NCBI GenBank assembly: GCA_910589415.1
Contig: OU342630.1
Location: forward strand, 71,420,186 to 71,484,185
Direction: 5' to 3'
Length of the DNA stretch: 64,000 nucleotides
Source: Malachius bipustulatus
Taxonomy: Eukaryota > Arthropoda > Insecta > Coleoptera > Melyridae
The position numbers and the translations under genes were made by a program. This document shows positions 24,771 to 37,247 of the stretch, piece by piece (the first letter of the stretch is position 1; each line of letters starts with the position of its first letter). Under the pieces are notes generated by a model that saw nothing but the letters and a program-made list of their open reading frames with translations, had not been told where the DNA came from and searched no databases.

Positions 24771-27700
24771 GGATCTTCTTCACCCTGCACGATTATAATT
24801 ATGAACGTATTTGTTAATCTAACTTATTCTTCTTTGTACCTACCTTACGTGATTCCATCGGATGCATCATTATTGCAGCATTGAAAATTAAGGGAACTGT
24901 TATGATGAGTTATGACTAAAATAACTTCCTTGGCTATAGTTTCTGAAAATATTTTGGCGAACAATTGAAAAGAACTGACAAGAAATTGATCAATAGAGTT
25001 ACTGAAAAAGTGTTTTTATTAGGGGTATACTTATGAATAATAAGGATGTACCTATTAGAAAATTAATAATCGTCTCTGGAATTTTATTAAGAGCCATTTT
25101 AGGTAAGTTAGGTAGGTATTGGTATGTGCACAAACTGTATATAGTTTTCGAATAATTATTCAGGGCAATAATTGGGTGTTTCCTTTTAATTTATATCTAC
25201 TGAAGTCTGGCCTAACATAACCTTTCAGTAAAGGATAAATAACATCCGAAGAATCATTTTGTCCAAAAATATCTCACCAAATCAGATGGATTTTTTTATA
25301 ATTTATATTGTTAAAATTTGTTCGGTAGAGATGAAAAGCTACAAAAAATATCTCGTTCGGCAGGATTACATCATTAAATTTTATATTGCGCATCAATTTA
25401 TTTTTCTTAAATTGGATGGTATAATAAAAAAATATGAAATACTAATCCGTAAATAATTATTTTATGATAACAAAGAGAAACAAATATAGGTAAAGGTAGG
25501 TAGGTACTAAAAAAATCCTTTTGTCCCATATTATTTCAAATCAACTAGAGAGCTTAGCGTATGAAAGTCTGGATTAATTATTTTTACAGCGAAAATAAAA
25601 AGTCCGGAATAAATTCTATAAAAGCAAAACAAGCGACCTTTGAGCATAACCAAGAATACGACGATTTTTGTTTTAAGATACTGTCGCAACTTATACCCTG
25701 GAACTTCAACCCGCTCAGAGGGGTTGAACCTGTCTGAGGTGGTTGAATTTTGAAATGTGAGAGGGATTGTTTGACATGTATTTTTTGGTAGGTACCTTAT
25801 AATTAAATTCTCTATATTCAGCAAACATAAAATTTTTGGATGGGATCGTAATTTTTTTTTTTAGTTTTATAGCGTTGAGAAAAGTATTGAATTGCGAAAT
25901 AAAAAGTTGAATAATTGATTACAAAGGTTACATCATTACATGTCAGTCTAAATTAACCGCGTTTCCAAATCCTACCAGAACTCAAAAGATTAATAAACGC
26001 CAAATTAAACCTCTCTACTCTTCGTACTTTGAAAGCTTGAAAGGTGAGCTCAATATTAAAATAAAAAGTATCTTTTTGAGGATTTGATTTATAACTGAAA
26101 TATTTCTTAATCAAATGATTGAGACATGTCAGAAGAATATTAATTTACCTTATGTATAAGAATAATCAGAACGCTAACGATTTTTTTTTATTGCAGGTAT
26201 GTAAATTCAACTCTATCTCGTCAAATTACCTTTCTTCCTGTGCTCGGGTAAGTATAAGGTCGGCTTTTGCCTTTTTTGTTTGCCCGGACAGTATCCGGAC
26301 GGAATTGGATTGTCCGGGTCTGATGTGCAAATAGGACTTTTTATTGGTAATCCGAATCGCTAATGTGCAGAGGTCTCGTGTTGGAGGGTCGGAGTAGAGT
26401 ATGCAGCCCTCGACTCTGGAAGTATCTAATAACGGATTCCCACTTTGAAGTTATTTTAATCAGATAGGGTAATTACAATACACTCGAGTAGCTCGCGGCC
26501 CAACGAGAGCAAGACAGGGCCGGCCTTGTATTGGGAAGAATTCTGTAATTGGATAAGCTTTTAAAGACTCATGATCGAGTTTTTTGTTGCAAAGTTGATC
26601 ATAAGATATTTGACTGTCTCTTTAGTATATTGGCCTTATTTTTATTTTTGTAAACTCGTTCTAATCTTGCCCATGCACAGTCACATATTTGTCTCCTGAA
26701 ATTTTACATATTTTTTATCTCTGCTCGGCTAAATATCTAGAAGGCTATACCTTGAGTGAATTTTCAACCAGTTATAATTATTAACGACTTGATTTCGAAA
26801 GATTTCTTCACCATTTTTATATTTTTGACTCTCACGTCATCATTTTTTAAGCCACATTCAGTCACATTCATAACATTTATCTGATTTTTTTTCGAGATTA
26901 CGTGAGGTGCAGGGTTTCAAACGTTTCGAGATTTATTGGCATTGCAAAGTCGGGAAAGTTTTACTAAGTATACTGCAAGAATAGTCTCTAGAGACTAATA
27001 CTGAGTATACTTATGTTTGTTGCTTTCAACTTTGTTGCTCCTTGCTTCTCGCTTCAACTTTCGGCAACATAGACTATAATCGCAGCAGTGTACCCCGAAG
27101 TTTATTAAACGCAGAATTCTGACCAAGTCAAAAGAATATAATTTTTTCTCATCGCGAGCTTTATTGGTCTTCGTCATCAGCAAGGAAAAAAAAAACAAGA
27201 GCAGAGTTTGGGAAAGAATTCCTTCCTTCCTTTTCTGGATTCTGAAATTTTTCAGCAGAATAAATGTTTTCTTTTTTTTTCTTTAATGTTCGTATTGACC
27301 AGTCATCTTAACGGCGTAGGAAATATGAATGAAGGTGCCTTTATTTATTACCTATTTTTTATGTTTTTTTTTTTTTTTTACTTTGATTTTGACTTAATCA
27401 AGTTATCAAGTTTTCAAAAATTAATGAATATTCCAAGTATTTTACCCCCATTTGCTTTTATATAAACGGACTAATACAAACTAGGAAATCTTCTTATTTA
27501 TGTAGACAGTAAGATGCATGTTTCAACAGGTAATTTTCTCAAATCCTTTATAAAATGCAAGTTTTTTAATTGGTGCTAATTTTATAAAGTACCTATTTCA
27601 AAATTAATATTTTTTTCTCTTTTACTTGTGCTCCTCCACAAGATTTGAAAAATATAATTAATCGTCTAAATTTTGAGTGCTGATCTTACTGACTCAAGCT

Positions 27701-27986
27701 CTATATCCTCGAACTGTCATGAGTTTTAACCGATCAGAAAATCGTAAATGTAACCAGATGGATTGCCTACATTTGTGAATAGGAACATTTTTACAAACTT
27801 TTCGATTTGAAGTATGATAAATATGTTTAAATAACAATACCAGACACTTATTTTACACCTAGTGTTTGTCCAGTAAATAAGCTGAAAAATACTCTACAAT
27901 TTGGAAAAATGGTGGAATAGCACCAATTTAAAAAATTGTAAAAAATAAAATAAAAAAAAAATAAAAAAAAATAAACCCCCCCCCCC
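24771..27986. other. Intron with candidate ratchet site, no gene seen
   Basis: AT-rich. The one feature of note is the acceptor-donor junction at 26196/26197, followed by a less AT-rich stretch at 26240-26540. Homopolymer runs are frequent at 27270-27390 and 27930-27980. Confidence 0.45.
26160..26205 (+). promoter_or_regulatory. Candidate recursive (ratchet) splice site
   Basis: In order on the gene strand: GCTAACGA, which contains the branch-point word CTAAC, then a run of nine T, then ATTGCAG (ending 26196) followed at once by GTATGTAA. This is the zero-length-exon arrangement in which an acceptor meets a new donor, used to remove very long introns stepwise in Drosophila. It is on the same strand as the pangolin exon, about 29.7 kb upstream. 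CAG|GTA alone occurs by chance many times in a window this size; the branch-point and tract context make this copy stand out. Confidence 0.45.
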
Positions 27987-28140
27987 TCGAGAGACGATTT
28001 TGGAAGCGATATTTTGAATTTGTTTTATTTTTTGTATCACTGATACTATTTGGGGTGGTTTTACCCCTGAGAGACGATTTCTGAGGCAAAATTTTGAATT
28101 TTTTTATCACTGTTACTATTTGGGGTGGTTTTGAGGGGTT
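27987..28140 (+). repeat. Two tandem copies of an 80-bp repeat, with a third copy beyond a SINE
   Basis: The unit runs GAGAGACGATTT, then AAATTTTGAATTTTTT, then TCACTGTTACTATTTGGGGT and GGTTTT. Copies lie at about 27987-28069, 28070-28140 and, after the SINE insertion, about 28455-28530. The first is followed upstream by poly-A and poly-C runs at 27930-27987. Confidence 0.7.
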
Positions 28141-28206
28141 GGAAACACCCTCACTTGCTTTTGGATCTCGGATTCGTGATCAGGAACCTTGAAAACTCCC
28201 GAGAGA

Positions 28207-28445
28207 GAGAGCACACCCACCGGTGGCCGAGTGGTTCAGTGGGCGGTCTGCGGAATCATTGGACCCGGCGGACTGAGTTCGATTCTCGGTGAAGGCTCTG
28301 GGTGTCTGTGTTGTCCTTTCTACTATTTAATTGTATACTTGAGGCTGGGTAATGGCAAAATAGCTCAAACCCATAATTATCGGAGTGGAGCGACTTTGTC
28401 TTCCCTACATAGTGAAGACCGAAGCTCCCTCCTTTTAATAAAAAA
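28207..28445 (+). mobile_element. Complete tRNA-derived SINE with target-site duplication
   Basis: The head carries GGTGGCCGAGTGGTTCAG, an A box of tRNA-Ser/Leu type, and GAGTTCGATTCTCGG, a B box 50 bases on. A body of about 150 bp and an A-rich tail follow. The 15-bp AAAACTCCCGAGAGA flanks both ends (28192-28206 and 28446-28460), so this is a whole retroposed copy. It landed in the array of 80-bp repeats. Mobilisation would have needed a partner LINE. The 3' body resembles that at 15335-15407. Confidence 0.9.
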
Positions 28446-31400
28446 AAAACTCCCGAGAGACGATTTCCGAGGTGAAATTTTGAATTTTTATAATTTTTTG
28501 TCACTGTTACTATATGGGGTGCTTTGGGAGGGATGAAATTACCATAATTTTCTCATCTTTCGAGGTTAATGCGGAGGTTAGTGATGATGAATGTTCCTGA
28601 AGATCTAAGGAATCCAGGAAAAATAAATTATTATATTTATATTATAAATTATTATAAGTTATCATTATTATATAAGAAATCGGTGATTTCACCACTTTTC
28701 CAGAATTTCCGACTTTATTTACTGAACTATAATGCATTTTGTTGATTTGCGACAACTGCAGCAGCGCCGCCAAGCGTAGAAGGGTGAAACACGACTTCGG
28801 TTTTTTACAATTTTTAAAAGCTCGTGCAATAATAATTATTATTAATTAGACAGATAATACTAAAATGCTCAATGTGTTTACTGTTTATTCACTGTTTGTC
28901 GTATGAGGGCTCTGTAAAATTTGTTAGTTGAACGTATTTGGTATAAATAACAAAACATCGACATTACACTTCCTTAGATTGTTTGGTCAAGGGCAAGTTG
29001 TTCTAATTGACACAACGTTATACGTTGGAAAAAATGCGTAGTAGTAATTTAAGATTGTCCAACAAAATTGTGTCAAAAAATATTTACCATTGCGATTAAG
29101 GGAAGGAGGTTATTCCCAAACAGTTTTTTTCTCTCTAACAAAGCCCTATGGCATTGATAGAGATTATTTACTGGTCAAAAGGGACTTTTAATGGAAAAAT
29201 ATATTTATTTGTTGACATTTTCTATAATAATCTGATTCAAGATTACATGCCAAGCTCCATTGGTAACCGTACAGATTTTGAATAATGATTTTACATGCAG
29301 ATGAAACTTCAGATTTTAATGAAACGAAACAAAAAGTATGAAATATCTTCACCATAGGAACTGAGACGGTATGAATTTGTGGATAAAATTCAATGCATTA
29401 TGGTGGAGTAGCCTTTAATCCGAGAATTCCGGCAAATCGATCCAGAAAATCGAAAAACGCTCGTAATACAACAACAAGAAACGGGCTTTTCCTTCTCATT
29501 GAAAATTCCATGCATAGAAAGCCGACGTCCCCTAAATCCGGCACTGCACGAGAGGGAGACACGGCGGCGGCTCCACTCGGGGGACCCTCGGCGGTGGTCC
29601 GTTGCTTCCGGCCCAGTCGGGCTCTCGGCCGTGATGAAATTCCGGGAGATCGCCCTGGCCGAATAGTTACGACTTCCAGGAATTCAAATACGTAGCTGGA
29701 TATTGCACATTGCGCGAATTGTTGTCGGACCGAGCTCGACCGCCGACCAATCTGTTCTCGTCCTGCCGCTCCCAAACTCAGATCGCAGTTGCATTGGAGG
29801 ATAAAATGTCCATAGGTTTGATTAAATTTACCACTGACCATGTTCGAAGCCATTTTATATTAGGGATTAAATCTGGTATCCTTTTCAATTTGTTTGGGAT
29901 TTTTATTGCGTTTGGAGTTTTCACGTTTCCAACTTCTAAAGATGAAAGTTGGTCAGAGTCCCGAAAGACCAATTATTAGAAAGAACTTGCTCTAATTCCT
30001 TCTTGTTCTAATAAAGAAAGAAAAACTCGATGTATCAACGGTTAAAATTAGATCACATAGTGTGATTTTCTCTCGCAAATTTTTAAGATAGAAGTTAATC
30101 TGTGGTATAAAATTAGCAACAAAATTGCGCCCTCCAACCTGGCAACGCTAATTTCCGTATCAGCATGACAACATGCAGATTCTTCATCCTCTCTTATTAA
30201 TGCGCAAACCCTTCCTGTGTATTTCCACACACCTAACATGATGCAGCCAACACGTTTTAGCTTATTAAAAGCATATTTTTATCAAATTCGCTTGTAATCC
30301 AAGTTATCGTAATTCAATCGAATACTTAATTTAAATCCCTTTGTACCTAATTACGGGTATTTCGATTGCGTAATATTTTGAAGTTCAATGGACTGCATCG
30401 AATTAACAAATACGAGTATCTCAGCCAAGATTAGAGCAAAAAGTAAGTCTTCATCTGGTGATCGTGATTTTTTTAAATTTAATTTATATTTTCTGTCCTA
30501 AAAAATTATAGGTAGGTACATAAATAAAAAAGTGGATGATGATATTGTAATACGTAAGAAACGAATTTTGGGGTAGCAAACAAAAGGTCATTCGACCATA
30601 GGCGGACTTGTACTCGTAACATCCGGGCAAGAATAGGAGAGACCAACAATAAAGCCTGACCACACAGCGGGTGAAATGGAGTGTCAGAATCGGAAGTGAT
30701 TGGAGAAGGTAAACACGTGGGTCCGAGTCCTGCACCGTCGTTCAGTACTGGCCGCGGAGATCCGGGATAAGTGTCCAGGCCATTATAGTGATTGCTCGTC
30801 CTTGCGCAATCCCCTAATCCATTTACGGCCCATTCTCTTCCTTCGCTGCCCTCAGTCAGCTTCTCTGCACCCCCACACATTACTTAAAGGGATATTGACG
30901 GAAAAATAACGAGTCCGCCGTCTTTTTTTCACTGCGTACATAACATAGGTACAATCAAAAGCCTTCACAGTGGCAGTGGTAAGTTTAATTTAAAAAAAAA
31001 TTAACTCTTATTATGACTTATGACCATATGTTTATTTTTCCCAAATCGATTTTGCAAAAGAGTTCGTTATAACGCAGAGAAAAATTTTTCTCATAATAGG
31101 TACATGCATGATTTTCTACCATTTATAAGTTTTCCTTTTATTATTACACTTTGATCGTTAATAATCAAAAAAATAAAATTACTCGAACGAAAAAATTTAT
31201 GGAATTTGTAGTTCAAAGTTATAGGTACCTTTTACGCAGGTAGATAGATACGTCGATCGTACTTGGTATAATGGTTGTGTCTTATTAGCGATAAAGAAAA
31301 TTCCGACACTTGATAATGATACCGTTACAACTGGATTACATTGTTTCTGCTGATACTGATAATAGTAGTACACAGACGGAACAGAACACTATCGAGTTTT

Positions 31401-33588
31401 AGTCGTTACAAACACATGCATTCAGCTTCCAGTTTAAGTAACGTGACTCCTCTTTTTACGTGCCTAGTAATTATTTTTATAATTAGACTCCCGTGGAGTT
31501 AGATTCACAAGACTATCGCATGGCTTTGTTACCGGAGTGTCTGAACTCAGCACGGCTCCCCATACAGTCTTCTTGAATTTTGGTTCAATCACATCGGGAA
31601 TTGTTTCGAGTTTCCTACCCACTAATAATGATTAATGATGCCTGTAAAGAAAATTGTTATTGACACATTTGATTTATAAGTCGTAATGGGGTAACATCAC
31701 TTTTGCAATTTATGACTAATGTTACTACTGCGGTTACTTTTTTGCGGAGATACTGCTTCGATCAATCGGCTGAGACCATGTAACCGCAAGAAGAGTGAGA
31801 ATGTACTGGGGAATAAATCTGAAAACGTTTATTTAAATAATTCATTCGTCAAATGATGAAAGTTTGCTAGCCTAGAGTTATTAGACTTCATTCCTGAATC
31901 CTGACCAAAGCGTTCTTTTTCTCTTCAATAAGAGAAGTCGTGTGCAGCTCTATTTTGAAGATACAACCATGAATATTCACCCTTTTCTACGCCTAGACAT
32001 GATCTGCTACGTGAAACACTCCTTACCTTCTGAGACTTCTTCTGTAATTCTGAGTTCTGCTGAATCCGAACTGAAAATATTGCTTGACACTTGTAGAATT
32101 TGGCACCCCTTTTTACTGACAACACTGACTGGTGATTTCAGTTATGCACAGGATGGCCAAACGAAAACGTAGAGGACTAATAACTTTAAAGCTGAAGATG
32201 TACCTACCTATGCGAAAAACGCCGAAAGAGGTCAAGTTTGTTTTCGAGGGGGACACATGCATGTGACATAAATATGAGTAAGAAATTGCAAACAAACCAA
32301 ACAAACGGCTGCTCTAACTGCGAATATTTCTGCAAATCTCTGTCTTAGCTGCAAATAATCTGTAAAAGGTTTCAGTTTCAACTATAAACTCCACAGGTAA
32401 CGGATTATCATAGGGATACCCGTGTAAAGTTGGCACCCCAAAATCAAGCACCCCAAATTTTGAGATGAGTCCTCAATTCTTCTAGTATAGTTCATCTATA
32501 ATTCTGAGAGGGGTGCAGCAAGAGTTCTAAAGCCTAAATATTATTATTTATTATTTTTTTTAAACAAAAAAGGGGTGCTAACATCGCGCCGCACCCAAAA
32601 TTGAGAGTGCCACAGTTCTCGAAAACCACCAATTTTATTGAAACAAATTATACCTTTTTAAAGATGAACGACTATAGTGTATTTAAAAATTAAGTTTTTA
32701 GCTCTGTAAAATGACACCTGTCAAAATTTGACACAAAACTTTGATGGTAAGTCCGTTCCTGACTTCCCTGACGTCAAAAATCTACTCGGATATGGCTTAA
32801 TGATTATTTATGGTCTCTATAAAATATTAAAATTTCATCTAATTACACAGGTCGGTTCAAAAGTTAGAGCCAAAAAAGTAAATCGTCGGGTACCATGGGC
32901 GGCGCTGTATCTCCGTTAAGGGACACTTTTTGATTTTTTTATGCTGTCGAGAAATTAGGAGGTACTTACCAGACATCCTGTAGATATGGGAAACAGAGGC
33001 GAAAATAACTAAAATTGAAAATCCATTGATCAGCTTCAGCGCACAACAACTTACTCCCCGGCACCATCCCACCGTAACTTTCATAGTCGGAAGGAGGGGG
33101 CGTGATTCTTGCAGCTTCGCCGACGATGAGGAGCTGAAATTAAAGCGCTTCCAGACTTCATTCCGGGGCGCGTGCACTTGACGATGACTCACTTGCAAAA
33201 CTCTGATGTCGTTATACTGAAGTGACAGAATCGGGATGGACTCGTGACTGTCTTTATTAATTTAAATATGGTGACTATGTTTTACCCGGATGTTTTTTTC
33301 ACAATTTTTTTATGATGATATTCTTAGGTATAGACGTTTCCCAGTGGCTTGCAGATATTTATTAAATCGACTTTTTATCAGATTCGATTAAGAATTTTTT
33401 AGTTTTATAGTTTTAAGGCTTATAATTAATTTCTTCACAGTAATAGCAGTTTTTGTTAGAAACGACGATCCCTAAGTAGTTACTGGTGAATTATTTTTAC
33501 AACCCCCATCCCATGTCTTCAGTGCAGCGTAGAAGAGCGGCGCGCGTCGGCCGATGCAGGGGTGGAGTGCCGGCGGGGCAGGGCGGCG

Positions 33589-33607
33589 AGATCAAAGGCA
33601 GCCGCCC
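33589..33607. promoter_or_regulatory. TCF-type HMG site beside GCCGCC helper-like words
   Basis: AGATCAAAGGC (33589-33599) is a full match, on the minus strand, to the fly TCF site SCTTTGWWS. GCCGCCC follows at 33601-33607, and its reverse complement GGGCGGC lies just before at 33581-33587. Drosophila TCF helper sites are GCCGCCR, so each differs at the last base. The patch (about 33520-33760) is GC-rich within AT-rich intron. A direct autoregulatory role is inference. Confidence 0.4.
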
Positions 33608-34831
33608 CCAAATCAGATCTGGCCGGGGGTGGGCGCCATTACATAATCTCAATGCTCATTTAGACATTCCGGTCGGTTATAATCGCCAGGGAGCGGGCAG
33701 GGTGGAGGCTGCGAGGGATGTTGATAAGGGGGCAGATGTAAATACGGGGGGAGGGTGTATGCGCCGATATTCTATTCGCCGCTCAGCTTCTCTATTATGA
33801 TGGTAATATTTGCATTAGGAAATTTACTTGCGCTGTTGCGGGAAAATTATTATGCCCGTAGTGTAAACTTTTTTTATTTTATTTTTTGTTTCATATTACT
33901 ATTCACATTCATACAGTTGATTTATTTTTTCACGTATAGGCAGGTAATTTTTAAGGGAAAAGTTTGAAAATTGAAGATTTTTTAATACTTTCTGGAAATA
34001 AATCCCTTTGTAACAGAGTGCTCATGTAGCAGGAAATATTTATGTTTAATTTAATGTTCTAATTTTAAAATTGCAGAGCACAAATAAAAATAACCCTGGC
34101 TAGTTCAAAACAATATGAAACAATGACATTCATAAAAAATATTCCCAGAAAACGGCAATTGAAAATTGAAAATCTTGTATATGTGAATGGTGGAAAAAAT
34201 CACTTAGTTTCACTCAGTAGGTACTCAGCTTCGTGCTGGTGATTGGCAATTGAGTGGTGGTGCTGGGAGATTTTCTTGGGTTAAGGCTGATTTTTCGCGG
34301 TGGCTGCTCGAGCTCAGTAACAGATTCTAAGTAATAGCGTAGAACTGACAGATAGGCTCCACAAATGACAAGACTGCTTCGGGAACGACGAATTTTGTTC
34401 CCAGAAAAAGGTCAATCAGCTCCCAGGGAAAGGCTATAAAATCACGACTCGATCACTGAACTGAATATTCCTAGTAAAGAAACAGCAGCGAATCGGTTTC
34501 TGCACGGGTATTTTAAAGTCCAACTTGACATAATAATTGAAACGAATAAATGTAAAACCACGTGCAGATCTGGTGAAAATAATTTATAAGAAATGCTGAT
34601 AAATAAATAAACCCTTGTAAGAGTGAACTGTTACACCCTCATATCAAGAATCATAAATTACAAAATGTGAGTCAAAGAGCTCTAAATTATACGGGCTGGT
34701 CGAAGAAAAAAATTAAATTGATATGCTTTAATTAATAAAGGGCTTCAAAATTATTTCTAATATTTTATTAGGCGCCTGTAAGATAATTTTGGGTTAATTC
34801 ATTGATACAAGGGATGAGTTATTTATAGCTA

Positions 34832-34915
34832 AAGGTCTATTTAAATCTAACGGCACGTTCTAATCCACGTCGAACACCCGGCCCACGTCCATGCCGTTAG
34901 ATGTAAATAGACCTT
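34832..34915. other. 24-bp hairpin with 36-nt loop
   Basis: AAGGTCTATTTAAATCTAAC GGCA (34832-34855) has its reverse complement at 34892-34915 with a single mismatch. The loop is GC-rich and contains AACACCCGGCCC. It could be a miniature element, a pre-miRNA-like hairpin, or the two end repeats of an 84-bp insertion. I recognise no known miRNA in it. Confidence 0.8.
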
Positions 34916-36477
34916 AATACATCAGCCACTCAGCCATTCAAAAACCATGTTAAATTTAAAAAAATCTCGAAAAAAATTTATAAGGAAAAAAATTGGAAGA
35001 AAATGAGCAACGGAAAAAAAATTAAGTAGTGAGGTAATGTAGTGAAGTAGTGAGATAATTAACAAAACCTTCAGAAACAATCCAACTTGGAAGGTTTTAT
35101 TCATAAAATGGGTCTTTGAACTTGAATATCAATAATATCTCATTGTCAATATTTTTGGTTATTTTATTGTCTTTAAAGGACGATTCCTACACTTGTGTCG
35201 AAAAAACTCAGGACTCTGTGATATACAAATAATTTTTAAATTATGTATTATAATAATTATATAATTATTATTATTAAATTTTGAATTAAAGTATGAAGAT
35301 CCTCTTAAAGACCTGTATAATAGCTATTTGCACTGCTTATATCAAATGACTACTTTTCCATTTCACACCATTTGTTCAGTGTTCAATGAAGTCATTACCC
35401 GACTTGAAAAAAAACTGCTAAGAGCCCGTCCTGCTGTGTAATCCTGGAATTATTGTAATTATTGTTTTTCTATTTTATCTCCTGTACGATCGTCGATGTT
35501 TGCGTAATCGAGAGCGAGTTTGGGAGGGCAACTGCAGGCAACAATGCTTCACAGTCGAACGAAGATAAGCCTCAGTGCAAATAGCATTATAAAGGGGGAT
35601 GAATGGGAACAGGGATGCGACATTGAATTGACACACTCGACGACATAACCTTGTGTCAACAGAGATGAGCAAAACATGATCCAGATCTCCCAGCAGGAAT
35701 TCATTGTGGGGACACAATGGACACGACGGGGAATAATGCACCTACTTAAATACGGGCAGGGAAATAATAATTACATTCAGAATATTGAAAACTGATAAGT
35801 GACAACTAACTATTTTAAACTTGTCGTATTGTTTGTTGTATTTTACAATATTGTCATGTCATGATTTATCAAAAAATATGAAAATATGATTTTTTTCTGA
35901 ACACGGTCAAACAAGATTATTCGGTGATCAAACGATGGCCAAATGAATGAGCATTAAAAAAAGGTCACTGTTAACACACTTAGAGCATTTATGAAGTTAG
36001 CTAGTCCAAAATTTTCTTTTTTGCCATTTATTCGATGGTCAAACGTAGGTACATGGTGAAACGGTGGTCAATCGAATGCGCCATAGCCAAACTTTTTCGC
36101 TGATTTTTCCCGGCTTACTTCACGAAGCTCCCGCCGTGCACTGCTTCAAATGAAAATATTTTATCATTGCAGAAATTATTTTTTCTATTTGCTTATAGAA
36201 ATTTCTGAAACAGTCGCTTCAAACAATTACCAAATGCAAACTAAGTGTTATTTTCCACAAGGGAAGGTAACGGTTCCATAATATGTTTTGGTAACTGTGA
36301 ATGGATTTTTTATTACATAATAATATGCATGCAGTTCCTTCTAGAATAGATGACAAGTCAAGTCGCTTTACAAAGATTCCCAATTTCTGTTCGGCTTGTA
36401 GTTCTCGCCTTAAAATCGATCATTTAGAAAAAATTTAGTGGGGTACCTAGTTGGATTTCAGTCAGACGTACAGTGTA

Positions 36478-37247
36478 TTTGGTAACTGGACAGTCAAAAT
36501 CAAACTTCATGCACAAAATCGTATTTTGAGCATACAAGAGAGAATAACTCTTCTCAAGATCAGGCCTCGTTTAGGACATATTTCAAAAAATATAAAACTT
36601 TAAGCTGCTAAAAAATATATTTTTAGTAACCGATGGACAGTAAAAATCGAACGCCATGTGCAAAATCGTATGTTAAGCGTAAAAGTGATAATAATTTTTT
36701 TCAAGATCAGTCCTCATTAGGAAGTATTTCCAAAAAAGAAAAACTGAGGCTGCTAAAAAAAATTATTTTTAGTAACTGATGCATAGTCAAAATCGAACGT
36801 CATGTGCAAAATCGTATTTTAAGCATAAAAGAGGGAATAACTCTTTTCAAGATCAGGCCTCGTTTAGGAAATATTTTCAAAAAAAGGAAAACTAAGGCTG
36901 CTAAAAATATATTTTTTTAGTAACTGGACAGTCATACTCGAACGCCATGTACAAAATCGTATATTAAGCATAAAAGAAAGAATAACTTTTTTCAAGATCA
37001 GGGCTTGTTCAGGAAATATCTCAAAAAATGTACCTATTATCTCTTTTATGCTTAAAATACGATTTTGCACATGGCGTTCTATTTTGACTGTCCATCAGTT
37101 ACTAAAAATATTTTTTTTAGCATCCTAAGTTTTACTTTTTTGGGAATATATCCTAAAAAGTGCCTCTTCTTGAACAGTGTTATTCTTTATTTTGTGCTTA
37201 AAATACGATTTTATACATGACGTTTCATTTTGGCTGCCCAGTTACCA
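36478..37247. repeat. Tandem repeat array folding back on itself
   Basis: Four direct units of about 145-148 bp start near 36481, 36628, 36772 and 36920. Each holds GTAACTGGACAGTCA-like, CATGTGCAAAATCGTAT, AAGCATAAAAGAG and TTCAAGATCAGGCCTCGTTT words. Two units in reverse orientation follow (about 37040-37101 and 37185-37245). The ends match as an inverted repeat, TTGGTAACTGGACAG on the left and CTGCCCAGTTACCAA on the right. Arms made of short direct repeats are the style of Drosophila Foldback/Galileo elements. No ORF is seen. Confidence 0.8.

Larger units (their letters stand above)
28541..36477. other. Intron with several GC-rich patches, no gene seen
   Basis: GC-rich patches at about 29520-29780, 30650-30880 and 33520-33760 stand out from the AT-rich background. 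Each gives long open frames on both strands, as GC-rich DNA does, without known motifs. Between them is plain AT-rich sequence plus the hairpin at 34832-34915. The 32430-32620 piece has GGCACCCC-type words at both ends that may be a worn inverted repeat. Confidence 0.45.

Noticed and set aside
28207..28285. Functional tRNA gene
   Set aside because: The A and B boxes are good, but there is no acceptor stem closure and the unit has a SINE body, A-tail and target duplication.
29398..29853. 151-codon minus-strand frame as a gene
   Set aside because: It depends on GC-rich composition, shares its sequence with open frames on the other strand, and shows no domain.
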